A stretch of DNA of 64,000 nt from Mya arenaria (GCF_026914265.1 NC_069123.1:34486678-34550677), one strand, 5' to 3'. Positions 1 through 13,930 are shown, counted from the stretch's first letter. Numbers and translations: made by a program. The notes: generated by a model from the letters alone, not told the origin.

Positions 1-434
1 TGTTGAAATATATCAAGTTTCCATCTATCTCTCTTTGAACACCTATAAAGTCTTGTACGGCTTCTAAAACACCAAGAGGATTGGCTATAAGATCCTCACC
101 ACTCACAATGTGGATGTTGCTTCTACCAAAATACTGGAACCAATTTGTGAGGTAGCGAACGTAAATACCCGTTTTAACCACTGATGAATGCATATTGATG
201 TCACCATCTCTACGTAGAACTCTCCTACGAAAGGTCAGGTTGGATTTCACCTCATTTTTACTTACTGCCTGAGTGAAGTCAGACATTGCTCTGATGACGG
301 GGTCACGTATAACTACTACAAGTTTGACATTTGGTGACATATTGTATATTTTTTCTGGCACATCTTGAGACACGAAGTACCGTGGAGTCTTCTCAATGGT
401 GATCTCGTGGTCGTTCGTTGCTGGCATCATTGAT
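1..434 (-). CDS. HS3ST: HS3ST-like copy A, exon 2 (partial at window edge)
   Basis: This is the second coding exon of a heparan sulfate glucosamine 3-O-sulfotransferase-like enzyme. The family transfers sulfate from PAPS to the 3-OH of glucosamine in heparan sulfate, in the Golgi. The minus strand has a TTTCAG acceptor just above 434. The first base completes an Arg codon begun in exon 1 (phase 2). The frame then stays open to the edge and includes EKTPRYF, the IRDPVIRAMSDFTQ-type 3'-phosphosulfate loop and an HIVSGEDLIANP stretch. It stops inside the LIYFN motif, so about the last 65 residues, including the expected cysteine pair, lie outside the window. It closely matches copy B exon 2 at 40705-41344. 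The family assignment is confident; the vertebrate subtype is not resolved. Confidence 0.88.
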
Positions 435-2352
435 CTGAAAGACAGGATTTTGATGTACAGAAACTCTCATTCTACCTTTTGTTAGTTAACAACGTATAAA
501 CTCCAACAAACATCCCGTATGTTCTAGTAAATATACGAGGTCCATTGCAAAAATATTTTCACAATTTACATAAAAAGTACAGGTCCAGAACATGTTTATA
601 AGAGCGTACATATACATAAGCCGACGAAATATATCTAGTTATATTTTAAAGCTGAGGTTGTTTGAATTTGTGCAAAAGACCAGTGTATATCTTCGAAATC
701 AATATTGTAATGGTCTTTAGTTATAAATCAGATTTAGAATACAAAGTTAAAAATGTCTTTACAACTTAACCATTGCAAAGTTATAGCCAGCATGCAGTTA
801 CTTTTTTTTTTAAAGGAGTATGGTTGTGTATTAGCACTGCTTGCTGATATTGTGCCACCCCCCCATTTTAATGTCATCAATTTCTGTTCCACACTCCAAG
901 AATAAAGACTTGAGTCTTAGAAATTTAGTACAGACCAACATTACAAAGTGCATGATACAGTCACAATGTTTCGTAACTTTACACGCACATGTTAAAGTAC
1001 TGAAACATTTACATACAACCCAAATTTATACGATGTGCTACGTTTTAGCATTTTATTATTAAAACATTAAAATGCTAAGAAGTCAACATTCTAAATGGAA
1101 GTGTTTTTTTTTTGGATTACCTTTAAAAAAATACCTTAAGGCTTAATTCATATAATAACCAAATAGTATGAGGCAACGTCGAAAACCTATGGTTCTGTTC
1201 AATAGTATTCACCTTATGCAAATTGCATTCAATTAAACGGAAGAACAAGACTATCATAAGAATGAGAAAACGTCAAAAACCTATGGAAGAAATCTACGTA
1301 CCTTTTAAATGATCCACGTACTTTGTTCGTTACTACATACTGTTGAATTCTCACACCATCAAACAGAGTATTTGATATATATATACAAAGTTTAAAACTG
1401 ACGTCGGTAAGTTTAGTACATGTGTGTAGTAAAACATTTTCAAGACAAACCATTTTAACGTCTTGTATTTAGAGATCTGTTTGAAATAGTTATGATGCTA
1501 ATACGGAATTAAATTCATCGACTATTCTCCCTAGACAATACTATTTTAGATAACAGAAATTATGGTCTCATTTTTAACACCTACACGAATTTTCTGTTGC
1601 GGTTGCAAGACGACTACGACCATTGCTTTATTCAATTGAATTCCATTAAGAGTCAAATTTTACCGTTGCAAGATGATGCATTATCTTGACGTTTCACGCA
1701 GATTGTATGGTGTGCTGAAAACCCATATACTTACCATTTGAAGTTGCTATGGTGATGCATTTTATCATGATTTGAGAGAGGTTTAAACAGATTTGATTAA
1801 CGACGGGTGATCTTCTTATTTACTTAGATCTATATTTTGTGATTTTTAATTCAAAGTAATATGGCCTATGCTTGAATATCAGACTGTGCAAATGTCTTTT
1901 ATTTCGCACCACAATTCGATGGCTAATCTATGTAAGACATATATAACAACATACATTTCAATGATAGCAATAGTGAGAGACTTGTAATGTCACGATAACA
2001 AACTTAAGAGATTTCAATAGGTATATGTATGGACGGTTAACATTGTCAATTTGTTTTACATTCAACAACGCTGCGCAAGTATATCGCGTAGTAATTTCAA
2101 TTTAGCAATTAAACCTCAGGGCCTTACTCTTAGGAATCTTAATTATTTATGCAATAAAACACTTAACTGGGAATCAGTTTGAACCAGTAAGCAATACAAA
2201 ATTCATGTCAAAACATTACAATTAATTAATAACAGCATAATTTAGTTTAGAAAATATTTCTATTGATGTCTCGTCATACATGCGAGAATGTTTTAGATGA
2301 AAAATGTTCCAAGGATTCATTTAATAAAGACAAAAAATAAAAAAGACAGTAC
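435..2352 (-). other. HS3ST copy A intron
   Basis: The intron separates the two coding exons, with a GTACTG donor at the 2352 end and a TTTCAG acceptor at the 435 end on the minus strand. It is AT-rich and shows no coding signal. Much of it aligns by eye with the copy B intron (41345-42986), for example 880-1015 with 41755-41895 and 1560-2280 with 42180-42920. This shows the duplication covered introns as well as exons. Confidence 0.7.
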
Positions 2353-2783
2353 CTGTACCAGTCAAGTCCACGGTGGTAGTTTCTGTCAAAAAAATGCGGC
2401 TCTGGCCCGGGGGCTTTTATCAAAGGGTGAAGTTTTAGGTATTCCAAGAGAGCCCTGGTTCCACACTTTTTCACACCGATAATTATAACCTTAGGAATCT
2501 TCCTTATGGCTTCGATTAGCGGCTTACTACTCAGGCTTTTAACTAATAATGATCTGTTATTGAATTTTAATGTGTTTATAGTTTGATTTATTGAAGTCTC
2601 TGTTTGTTCTGACAAAGAGAGTTTTCTCCGAGACAGAACATATTGGCTCTGTCTCGAACTCGTCATTTCGTTGAATATCGATGTATCTTGCACTGATTTT
2701 GTTGTGTTTTTTAATAGAAATATCCACGTTAATATCATAAAAATACAAACATAAAGTATATTCACTTCTCGACGAGTTACCAT
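2353..2783 (-). CDS. HS3ST: HS3ST-like copy A, exon 1
   Basis: This N-terminal exon (143 codons plus two bases) starts at ATG 2783. Residues about 8-24 form a hydrophobic signal-anchor, as expected for a type II Golgi enzyme. A Ser/Asn-rich stem with NQT and NRS glycosylation sequons follows. The catalytic domain begins near residue 97 with [14 protein letters not shown], the 5'-phosphosulfate loop. Next comes EPHFFD, whose Glu matches the family's catalytic base, and then GLDWYR at the splice junction. The donor reads TACAG/GTACTG. Joined to exon 1-434 it gives WYRSMMPATND and continues directly into EKTPRYF, as in known 3-O-sulfotransferases. The start codon agrees with copy B, where the methionine lies at the same place. 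Confidence 0.9.
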
Positions 2784-2860
2784 ATCTATGAATTTAAGAA
2801 CTAGATAACTATATTCGTGTTTTCAATTTGAATTAAGTTCATAATTAGTAAAACATTTTA

Positions 2861-3085
2861 TCAGAAGTAAGGATTTAAGATCCCACTACTCCACCGCTTC
2901 TGATATGTAAATGCAGTTATTTTCTTCGAAACAATTGTTAATGAAGCTGTTTGTGCGGCAAGTGAGAGCCACTGCTCATACGTAGGCATCAGTATTGGAC
3001 ATCGGCAGTTCAACATCTCGTCTCCAATGTCGCTATGTATTGGCAAAAACACCTGCAACATATTGGGTGGGTAGTAATACAACTC
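2861..3085 (-). other. Conserved block upstream of HS3ST copy A
   Basis: An open stretch on the minus strand reads PPNMLQVFLPIHSDIGDEM and then TYEQWLSLAAQTASL. Related sequence sits at the same place upstream of copy B (43495-43719) and relic C (30390-30610), and a weaker trace lies upstream of relic D (about 38600-38770). It ends in a stop before exon 1, so it is not an in-frame extension of the sulfotransferase. It could be an untranslated leader, an upstream open frame, or an exon of something else. I do not recognise the peptide. Confidence 0.4.
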
Positions 3086-3292
3086 ATAGATCGGCCTTTC
3101 TTTTTAAAGCGTCGACTCTGTTTGCCGTAATTATTAAAGAATGAATTATTAATTTTGAATATAATTGATATTTGTGTGATATTAACGTAAAATAGTCTGA
3201 CCTGAATATCGATGAAACATTTACATCGGAATAATGTTGGTTTGGTATGGTAAATGTTCTTGTCAATAAAATATCTGTTACAAAGAATCTAA

Positions 3293-4780
3293 ACATCACC
3301 TAATGAATGCAACAAAGAATGCAGAGGTACCTTCAAGTCTGCTGGGACTTCTGATTTAACACAATATCGGTGTTTATAGCCTTTGATTGAGCAGCAGAAA
3401 CAGCGCTGTTAAAGAGCAATGTCCATTTTGTGGTAATGATTTCCGATATGTGACACTGATGAGTGACTAGAATGATAGGATAGCAATACAGAGGCTCTTA
3501 GAAATACATTTAAATGTAGATAGTTAGATAATCCATCATTCCACTTGTCTTATAATATATTTTAGCTCGTCTATTTCTAGGAGACGGCGACGGTGGTGTC
3601 GTTGTCATCAATCAATTATTCAAACATTTAATCTTCCAAGTTGCTGTGCATGTATTGAAACCATACATTGAGGGCCAAACCTTTGATAAAGTTAGCAATG
3701 TTGTTAACATCATTGTTATTAACTTTCAATTCTTTACTGCTTTGGGTGTTTAATGGATACACTTGTGATCTGTAGTGTTCCTTACAAGATTTGAAACAAC
3801 GGTTTTAGCTGTTCTTGTTTTTTTCAATATTTAGCACGTCATCAAACATTGAACTTTTTAAAGTTAACAATGATGTCGGTAATTAAGCTGTCTTCTTAAA
3901 CACAGTTCTAAACAATCAGCCTGAGTGTAACTTGAAAAATGGCACTATGTTTTTACTGATAACGCAAAATAAAGAACAGTTCATTTTGCCATTTACAACC
4001 GACATAATTTTTTCTGCAAAATGATTACATATATTATATGAGATTGTTTCTGTTGGTATGCAACATTAAGAACTGAAATGTCAGCAATGTTAACCAACAT
4101 ATCGTTAACATTTTGACTAAGAAAAGCCATATTAGAAGAAGCAGAATAATTCTTGCTGAACAAACATTACTTGTTGTCGTAGAAAACACGCTTTTGGTGT
4201 AACGGTTTCGCTTCATCCGAAAATATATAGAGAGTTTGATAACTGTGCTTAATTCAGACAACGCGCTGAAGAAACGAACTTGTTTATTGTTGTAGCTGTT
4301 TATAAAACCACGGTCTTCTGGGCAATATATTTTTTTAAAACATGCACACATTTGCATTTAATTCATTCGTCTGCGATTTCTCCCAAGAAAAGATGCAAGC
4401 TGCGCTGTTGTGTTTTCGATTTCGTGCCAGTTGCTAAAGATTATCACAAAGAAACAAGCGTGTTGTGACAATAATGTTTCATTCTTTTTGTTAAGTAACA
4501 CCTCAATGGAGCTCATTTCTTTAACATTGGCACTAGCCAACTTTTAATGAACCTGTTAAGGAAATCGTGAAACCTTGTTACAACCTTGATTGCCGTTAGA
4601 GGCTTTTGATTTCGCAAAACAGCATTCACTTGTGGTATTCTTCTAAGTAATTCCGTTCGATAAACGACTCTAACATGTGATACAAACGGACTCTCAAATG
4701 CTCCTGTGAATAACAAACAACGCGTACCGATCAATTCATGTCCTTTGGTTACTGCTTGTTGACACTCACTCATAAAAGTT
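3293..4780. other. Upstream segment shared between duplication copies
   Basis: No gene is supported here. The stretch 3293-3600 resembles 43905-44205 and, more weakly, 30890-31075 near relic C. The stretch 3690-3800 resembles 44300-44400. A block at 4545-4725 (the part reading GCTTTTGATTTCGCAAAACA) resembles 32285-32465. These are upstream parts of the HS3ST duplication unit. Open frames here are short and differ between copies. Confidence 0.5.
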
Positions 4781-4863
4781 CCAAGGCAAAAGACAAATAT
4801 GCCATTTCTGAATAGTAGACTAAATTATTTGACAATACAGAGCAAGATTCAATCAGAAAGAAT

Positions 4864-5072
4864 ACAAAGTGAACATATATGTAATCCTTGACATGAATCA
4901 CTCATATAATGAATATATTTAGTAATTTGTATTATTATATAATCGCATATAATGCTTATGCATTCTAAGTATATTTTGTCAAGGATTACATATATGTTCA
5001 CTTTGTATAAGCATTATATGCGATTATATAATAATACAAATTACTAAATATATACATTATATGAGTGATTCA
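4864..5072. repeat. Permuted inverted repeat (order A-B-spacer-A'-B')
   Basis: Segment A (4864-4892) is exactly reverse-complemented at 4978-5006. Segment B (4893-4959) is reverse-complemented at about 5006-5072 with one mismatch. The order is A, B, an 18-bp spacer, A', B'. A simple palindrome would read A, B, B', A'. Both segments are AT-rich and non-coding. Confidence 0.85.
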
Positions 5073-6256
<1,184 letters not shown>

Positions 6257-7079
6257 ACATATGTGCCAATAAACGATGTTAAATAAAATTGAATTGTCGC
6301 ATTAATCAAAGTAAGCGTTATAAAATAGCATTTAACCTGGTCATTCAATACGGTAAAGATTGGATGAAAACTAAAAAATGAAAGAAGAGGTTAGAACGCA
6401 GACAAAGACAATATGGTCATATATACAAGTAAAGCGCCATAACTCTGAAGAAGCTCGGCCCATCAGGTCTCGTGAATTTTAGTTTGAACTAACTTTCTTT
6501 ATGTACTGCTGAAAATAATGACAATGACTTCCAAAGTCAAATTTTAGATAAAATGAAAACGGGTAGAATACCTAGTATTTTGTTTACAGCTGGCACTTAG
6601 GGCTGGAGAAACAAGAATTTTAATTGTATATAAAATCAATGTTCATATAATAGTTATATCAATATATGTCTTTCACCATCCCTGGCCGATACCTCCGTCT
6701 ATGTTTGTGTTTTGTAAGTTAAGAAAACGTTAGTCGGAAGCAAATGAATCTTATAAATGCGTAACGTCAGTAATGCAAGCAAAAACAGTTTATTTGTAGA
6801 GTTTGCATATTTTAAGATTTTCGTTTTCAGAACATTGGTTAAACAGTGTGTGCAATAAATATAAGTGCGTCCAGACGTTAAATACGGCAAGATATATGAT
6901 GTCATGGAGGATAGGAAACTTAAGTGGCTTATTGAATAATCTACTTGATGTATTCCAATATTGCTTTACTAATTGTTTTCGATATCGATATCAATTAAAT
7001 GGACGCAAAGATACATCCGGGGTCCATATCTGATGGGGTTTTGACCTTTTGGAGAAAAGAAAATTATACATTATTCTGG

Positions 7080-7258
7080 AGTTATGTAACCCGCTTCATA
7101 ATGCAATTCAATCTGTTGTCAATATGTCTCGCGATTACAACTTCCGTGGAATCATTGATCATTCCGAATAAATCTGCTCGTATGCAAATCTCTCATAGAC
7201 TGTGTGAATGCATTCTTTGTCTTGAACGGTATGTTCCGGATATCTAAACCGGGTGCAA
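7080..7258 (+). repeat. Dispersed repeat family R2, copy 1
   Basis: About 180 bp containing TCGCGATTACAACTTCCGT, AATCTGCTCGTATGCAAA and TTCCGGATATCTAAACCGGG. Related copies lie at 7485-7650, 13685-13875, 34640-34800, 44665-44850 and 45130-45275 (plus), and at 16010-16200 (minus). There is no coding frame common to the copies. Confidence 0.75.
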
Positions 7259-7484
7259 TAAGGCATAAATAAATATTCACAGTTTATTTTGAATTGACTA
7301 TAAGATAACAGTCATTAAACATTCTATGTTATTACTTCATTCCCATCAAAGATTTATCGAATACCAACTCTGTACCAATTGTGCAATACTATTGTATTTC
7401 TAATGTACAGTTTATTTTTTGCATCTGTTTGCTTACATAAAATGCATTAAATCCGTTTACTTTATCACTTCAGAGTCCGGCCTG

Positions 7485-7650
7485 AGTCCAGAGGATATAC
7501 ATATATATCATTGTAGACTTCCATCGGAGACCTGGTCCAGATTTCTAGATAAATCTGTTCTTAAACAAATCTCTTATGGACTGTTTCAATGCATTATTTC
7601 TCTTGTTCCGATACGTTCCGGATATCTAAACATTGTTCTATAAGGCAAAC
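7485..7650 (+). repeat. Dispersed repeat family R2, copy 2
   Basis: Shares the segments around AGATAAATCTGTTCTTAAAC and ATACGTTCCGGATATCTAAA with the other R2 copies. It lies 230 bp after copy 1, and the same pair occurs in duplication copy B at 44665 and 45130. Confidence 0.65.
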
Positions 7651-7659
7651 CTAAACAAT

Positions 7660-9220
7660 TAATTATAATTGATGTAGTTTATTTTTAATTTGCATTTATC
7701 AAAATCAATACTAGCACGGAGACCTTATCGAAAATGTATCCTGCAACTGTAATGGTCAGTCACTAATCTTTCTTAATATTTGTATTTAGAAAAAAAATGT
7801 ATTTAGTAAATTTACAGCGTTCTGAATACTAAATATGTAATAGGTTTCATTATGATAAATATTCCCATGATAGCAGAAATGCTTATTTTACTAAACTTAT
7901 TATAGATAATAAACGTAACAAAGTGCAAATCATTGTATATACCATTAATATTAGACGAAACAATAGATAGCCTTAGCCGATAATTATGTACTTGTATATA
8001 GAAGGTTTATAGTATTTCCTTAAACATGTACTGAAAACATGTGTGATACTGTCAAGAGGAGTGCAAAAGAAAATTACTAACACGAGATACTCACGTTTAA
8101 TTGTACCTTGTTCACACGTTGAAACCACGTTTAAACCTTAATCTTTTGAAATTTAAATATTTATCTAGCAATGTCTGGCCTCAATTCATAACATTTATGT
8201 TTCTTTTCATATAATGTAAAAGGCCACTGTAACAGGTGAATTATAGATTGTTATGTTTCATTATTCATAATACAGACACAACTATTTTATATTAAAATAA
8301 TACAACCATAACGTTACATTGAATACAACATTGACGTTACACAATTATTTGATCGATTTATATTTGACACTGGTTTCCAACGAAAGTATTTTTACATAAC
8401 ACTAACAATGGTTAACTATCGCTAAATGATGATGAATAAGGAATATGATAAAGTAATAATGTTTACAGTTTTTATGTATATAAATATTTTCAAAAACAAG
8501 TTTTGCTCAACCTCGGACGGAAACTCCACTCCTGCTCCACCCCTGGATGATTGATACTTCACTTCCGCTCAACCCATGATCCACCTCCGACCTTTACTCC
8601 CTTCCCTGTTCTACCCATTTCCGCCCCTGGCTGATGACCCATCCCTAGTCCACAGACAACAAAACCCAAATATGCAAACAAGTACCTAACCCCTTGTTAA
8701 CAATGCATGTGTTTAAAAAACCGGAATAGCTAATGATTACTAAACCTGTTTAGAAAATCGCAAAAGCTTGTTAGCAAGTTATTTATTGTGGTTGCATTTG
8801 ATCGCCTCTTCTCTGAATAAAGATTTGAAAAAAAAACAATGAGAGTAATCATCTCTGTAATGAAGGTGCGATGTAAGTGCAGATTTCTGATAAACGGCAC
8901 TAATGATTGCTTTAGTAATACTATACTTAAACTCTGAGAGGTGCTTGAGGGAAACATAAATATATGACGCCTCGTAATAAAGATCACAGTTGAGAAGCAA
9001 TGTTCTAAACCTTTTATTTTGCGCATTAAACGTTCACTCAACATCAGTTTTTAAGTTAATGTGCATTTATCGGTACTAGTTATTTGATTGTGTCAACTAC
9101 TATGAAAATGTTGCCAATTTTTTCACCAATTTAACTAGCAATTCCAATAATACAATATAAATACAGGGACAAGCCGTAAAGTCAAAACATAAAAAATATA
9201 AAAACCCTGTTCTGCACAAG
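7660..9220. other. Duplicated non-coding block (copy A)
   Basis: No gene was seen. The stretch 8210-8430 matches 46605-46790. The pyrimidine-rich 8510-8660 matches part of 46855-47170. The stretch 8690-9220 matches 47230-47800. This is the counterpart of copy B outside its gypsy insertion. Confidence 0.55.
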
Positions 9221-9224
9221 GCAA

Positions 9225-9779
9225 GGGCCAATGAGCAAAGGACAGTTTATCCGAGGAATATGTCTGAATTGCTAATCTTTGCAAGTATTGAACGCTATTC
9301 TCTAAGTTCAACTTCAAAACAAGATTTAGTTTTTATACAAACACCGCGAACTAACTATTTCATGGATTCTTTTTCGTACTACAGTATGAAGGTTTGGAAT
9401 ACTATTCCCGATGAAATACGAAATGCAAAAAAGTTAAACACATTTAAGCATAAATACAAAGTGCACCTCTTGAAATGTGCATATAATTAGTTACAAAAAG
9501 GTATGTCATATTTTCATTATCTTAAAGATTGAAATAACTGTTATCTTATAAATTGTTATGTTAATTAAACATGATTTGTATAGAATAATTATATTCAAAA
9601 CATAAATATTTCTTATATACGAATGTATAAGTGCGATGCAGATGTTTTATGATTTACCAGTTGCATTTTGTTTTTGTTTGTTTGTTTTTCTTCATAAAAG
9701 GCCACATTGTAAATAGGATGTTTTTATGGGTGAACCTGAAATTATAACATAATGTGTATATACCTTCTCTAAATAAAGA

Positions 9780-9827
<48 letters not shown>
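9225..9827 (+). mobile_element. 5'-truncated non-LTR retrotransposon (LINE) 3' end
   Basis: The frame ending at 9490 encodes a conserved reverse-transcriptase C-terminus (SFSYYSMKVWNTIPDEIRNA, then LNTFKHKYKVHLL) typical of CR1/jockey-like LINEs. A short 3' UTR leads to AATAAAGATATTATT and an (ATT)n tail at 9779-9827. The rest of the element is missing, as is usual for truncated insertions. The matching place in duplication copy B (about 47800) lacks it, so it arrived after the duplication or was lost from copy B. The exact clade is uncertain. Confidence 0.75.
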
Positions 9828-11994
9828 CTTTACTTACGCAAATACATTCACCACAAATCAGACCACCCACGCATTAATATAGCTTTACCGATAAATGATG
9901 CTTTCACCAACATTAAGCATAATATATATAACACTGTGTAGTACTCTGTTTCCTGCCTTTGCGTGTCATTTTAATACATCTTTCTTGGTAAATAAATATC
10001 TCAGGGAAACCGATTGCAATTCCAGATTTTAAAAAGACGTGAAAATAGTCTCAGAATTCAGATATCTGTCCATATTTGTGGAATGTCTAGCATCAGTTCA
10101 TAATCTTTCTGGGTTTTTTTCCAAGAAATTTAATGAATATGCCACTGGAGAATTATGGATTATGATGCTTTATCATTCATAATACAGAAAAATGCATTTT
10201 ATATTGCAAGAAGTACCACTAGCACATTAAATCTTTCATAGGATGAAGTTATATATCACGATATTATCATAGAAAGTATGTCTTCAACACATTTTCAATT
10301 CATACACAATAGTGTATTACCCATCCTGATTGGTACGGCGATATTATCAAAAGGCTACGTAAACTTAGAAAGCTCCAGCACAATATAATTCATAATCGGC
10401 TCAATAGCCTTTTAAATACCTATTAAAACAACGGTTATATATCACATTTTTGCGAGTATTTGAAAAGAAAACTAACTCATGTTGTTATCAACTATCTGCC
10501 ACAAGAACTGACATTTATGACACTCGTGCCATGTTTTGACAGAATTGTGCATAAGGGTATAGTTTTTGGGTGTTATAGCGATATCCTTAAGACTGTTTTA
10601 AGTTGATAGTCTGTCGAAGCACAGAATATGTGTTTTTGGTTTGTTAAATTATATTTTCATTTTCTTTTACATCCTTTTTTTGTATATTTGCAGGTGATAA
10701 ATTTATCAGTTTAAATTTTAGTTTTACTTTCTTCTTATTCGTTTTCAAGTTGGTGCTGGCTTATTTCTTATAATTATTGTAACTATTGACAAACGTTTGA
10801 ACGAGTGTGAGAACTAGTTCCAAAGTATCCAAAGTCAGCTCGTATTCCAGTGTACTCGTCTTTTGCCGACCGTTCCAAGATGAAACTATTTTGATTTGTG
10901 TGCGGTAAGCTTGTTGTGTTTGTACGTTCAGCGTCGTTTCAGCATTAACCTTGTGCCTCTAAACAGGGGTTTTCAATATATCTGTTCGCTTTTCGTTCTT
11001 TTAAACTATTGGTCGTTAATCATTCGGACTGTTTCGAATGCTTATTCAACTTCCACGTCTATTTAGAGTATTACAATATCTAAACATGCATGTGAACGAT
11101 TCATAAAAGTTGTGTAGGGCATCTTGAACAGTAAACATTATCAAGCTATCTGATAAAATAAACTGTCGGCAAAAACTTACTTCGAATTGTTCTTTTTAAC
11201 TTAAAAGAACACACACACAAACAAAAACATTCAAATAATGAACAAAATGTAGTGAACATATGAAATCCTGTTTTCATCGAAAACATATAACAATAAACGG
11301 ATAATTCCGATCTGAGGGCAGGTGCGAAAGCCGATAACAAAATATCATTTTTCCGAGCAAAGGTCACATGACTGGAACTATTTTTCGGCCTGGTATGCAA
11401 GAAAGATGAATTGGCTATGATCAAGTGAATCTCTTTCAGCTGAAGAAGCATTAAAATGGTATGGATATGTCTTATCATTCAAAAGACGGTGTGTTTTGTG
11501 GCTGATAGGCAAAATATGGACAGCGTAAGATTATATATATTTGCACAACAAAGAAAATATCACAAAAATTGGAAAGACTTACAATTTGTCTGGTTTTGTG
11601 AATTCGAAAAGCGTAGTAATATGTATATATTTTTCTTCAAATGAGTTGTCCAAGACATCTTTAGAAACTGTTTGCGAAGAAACATATTTTGTTAATACAA
11701 AACAAAAAACAAAGGATGTATATTTTTCTTTACAGGTATAATTGATTTTGTGTTGTTGTCGTAATCTTTGAGAATTAACCGGAAACTGTACTGAGCATTT
11801 CGCATCTTTTCCGGAAAGATACGGGGTTTTCCGAAAACAACAACAACATGATTGTGTTTATTTTCTTTTGTTCAAACAGGCCTAGTAGAAAAAGGGCATT
11901 TAAAGTCCAATTTGTTAAAAAAAACAATCATCTTATCATACCTAATTTATAGTAACCAAGCGCTTGATATGCAACATCCAAAACGATGCGAAAA
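9828..11994. other. Non-coding; first part duplicated in copy B
   Basis: The stretch 9885-10260 aligns by eye with 47875-48245 (shared GATAAATGATGCTTTCACCAA-like and CCGATTGCAATTCCAGATT segments). Shorter similarity continues near 10340-10470 with 49410-49540. Beyond this, to 11994, I see nothing that can be supported as a gene. Confidence 0.45.
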
Positions 11995-12294
11995 TCACGA
12001 ATGACTTCTGTTTTCGAAGAGAACCGAGTTCTCTTTTTCGGAACAAACGAAAGCTTCAATGAATCACACTGCAAACAAATTCAATCTAAATAACAGATCA
12101 TTATTTGCTTACAGCCTGAACATTAAGCCGAACAACGAAACCATTATGAAGATTCCTAAGGTAATAATTATCGGAGTGAAGAGTATCCATGAATCGGAGT
12201 TCTATTGAAACAGTCAAAACGTCACCAATTTATAAAAGACCTCTGGTCAGAGCCTCACTTCATAAATAACAATTGCGGAATCGACTGGTACATA
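11995..12294 (+). pseudogene. HS3ST relic E, exon 1 remnant
   Basis: On the plus strand this reads FSFSEQTKASMNHTANKFNL and on through NNRSL to [11 protein letters not shown], matching the stem and 5'-phosphosulfate loop of copies A and B. The frame then breaks. In a shifted frame it resumes as LKQSKRHQFIKDLWSEPHF and ends CGIDWY, so the Glu-Pro-His-Phe core is still visible. The donor that follows WYR in the intact genes is lost (TACATATTAT instead of TACAG/GTACTG). It lies in opposite orientation to the intact copies. Confidence 0.85.
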
Positions 12295-13265
12295 TTATAT
12301 CTGTTAATTACTTGCCTTTGGTCATTTAATCGCTGCAAACGCTTATATGGCAAAACGATGAATCCACACTGTGAATTTCTTATTCCAATAGTAATACGAT
12401 GGAAACTACAGAGACAGACCGTGTAGTCAGACAATAAACGAAGAATAAGAAGAAACGTTGTTTGATTTGTATTTTCATCGTTGCGCCTGTACAATCAATT
12501 GCTTATACAATGTGTAAATAATTGATTAATTACCAGCATGTGCGTAGTAAATATATTGCCACAATTTTAAAAGGGTCATATGAATCGGTATTTAATTGGT
12601 AAATATAGCTTTAACACAATTCTCTTGAAATTTTCTTACTCTCTTATGACTAGAATTGACGCTACCATCATTCAAATTCATGTCATGACATATTGCTTAA
12701 AGAGATTATGCAACGCGTTATCGCTCAAAAATATAATTGATTTGCACATTTGTTTTAATACAAGTTAAGGTCATATTTACCAGGACTCCACATCACCATT
12801 TGTAGGCGCCTGCATAAGCACTTTGTCAATACGAGTAAAAGTTTTCGTTAATCTATATTTCTTTTTTCTGAGAATCAGTGAACTCTTACTAAGTATGATC
12901 GAATGCACGACAAAATAAACTTCAAATACTAAAGGTCACACCTTATTGTTTGCCTGAAATGTCAATATGCTGCAAAATCTTCAGTAGTAAAACAATATTT
13001 GTTTTGCTCTGCATACATTTAGTGACACTCATATGAACGAACAAATGGTCGTAGTGGTATTGCAAACTTGAAAGGAAGAAAATTTGTGTAGGTGTTTAGG
13101 AATTCAAAGCACATTTTCCATTTGTTGAAAATATAAATGTAAAGCACGATACGATCGATATATAAATATATATTAGCATACGTGACGGGTGTGAGATTGC
13201 ACACAGTGTGTACTGTCAATAGGTAAAAAGAAATTGGTATTGTTTATCAAAATCATGTCATTCAG

Positions 13266-13475
13266 TTCAATGATGCAAGCAACACACGATCAGGAAATCG
13301 CCATGCAGAAGACTCATCTGTGTTCGTGTCTCCAGATGTACCGGTTAAAATGTACAGTATGTCTTCAAATGTCAAAGTTGTACAATTTATCTGTGACCTC
13401 GTCATAATAGCAATACCTTTACTCATGCAGTTAGTTAATGTGAGGTGGAATCTAACAGAGAGTTCTACGTAGGGA
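13266..13475 (+). pseudogene. HS3ST relic E, exon 2 remnant
   Basis: After a preserved ATTCAG acceptor the sequence reads SMMQATHDQEIAMQKT, then shifts frame into FVSPDVPVKMYSMSSNVKVV and degraded FICDLVIIAI. This corresponds to SMMPATNDHEITIEKT, FVSQDVPEKIYN and the VVIRDP loop of the intact copies. Loss of the Arg-Asp-Pro core, together with the frameshift, shows it is not functional. A trace of the NLTFRRR segment ends near 13475. Confidence 0.85.
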
Positions 13476-13684
13476 TGGTGACATTTATATCGATATATCA
13501 AACTGAAGTATTCATTTAAGTGTTTGAATTAGAAGATTTGTTTTCCAATATCGATGAAAGAAATAATACAACATATGGCATCTGTTTCAAACATAGTTTC
13601 ATATTCATTCCTTCATTGTCGATTAATGAAAATGATATATTACATATATTATATTCTGTTATGTGAAACGCTTAATGCCATTTG

Positions 13685-13875
13685 CAATTTTCTTATCGGT
13701 TTGTTGTCGGTTTGTCAATATGTCTTGCGATTAAAACTTCCGTAGGAGCATTGATCAATCTGGATAAGCTGCTCCTATGCAAAGCTCTGATGGACTGGGC
13801 AAATGCATTCTTTGCCTTGAACTGTAGCATTCGGATATCTAAACCGGATTCTATATGGCATACACAAATATTTAT
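13685..13875 (+). repeat. Dispersed repeat family R2, copy 3
   Basis: Contains TTGCGATTAAAACTTCCGTA, GGATAAGCTGCTCCTATGCA and CGGATATCTAAACCGGATTC. It is diverged from the 7080 and 44665 copies. It lies downstream of relic E. Confidence 0.7.
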
Positions 13876-13930
13876 AGTTTTTTTTAATTGACTATGGGAA
13901 AACATTTAGAATAAAATCAATTCTATAACT

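Noticed and set aside
4513..4773. Minus-strand frame as a gene upstream of HS3ST
   Set aside because: The related block at 32285-32470 does not keep the frame, and no domain is visible.
9260..9490. Short host gene
   Set aside because: It matches the LINE reverse-transcriptase C-terminus and runs into an (ATT)n tail.
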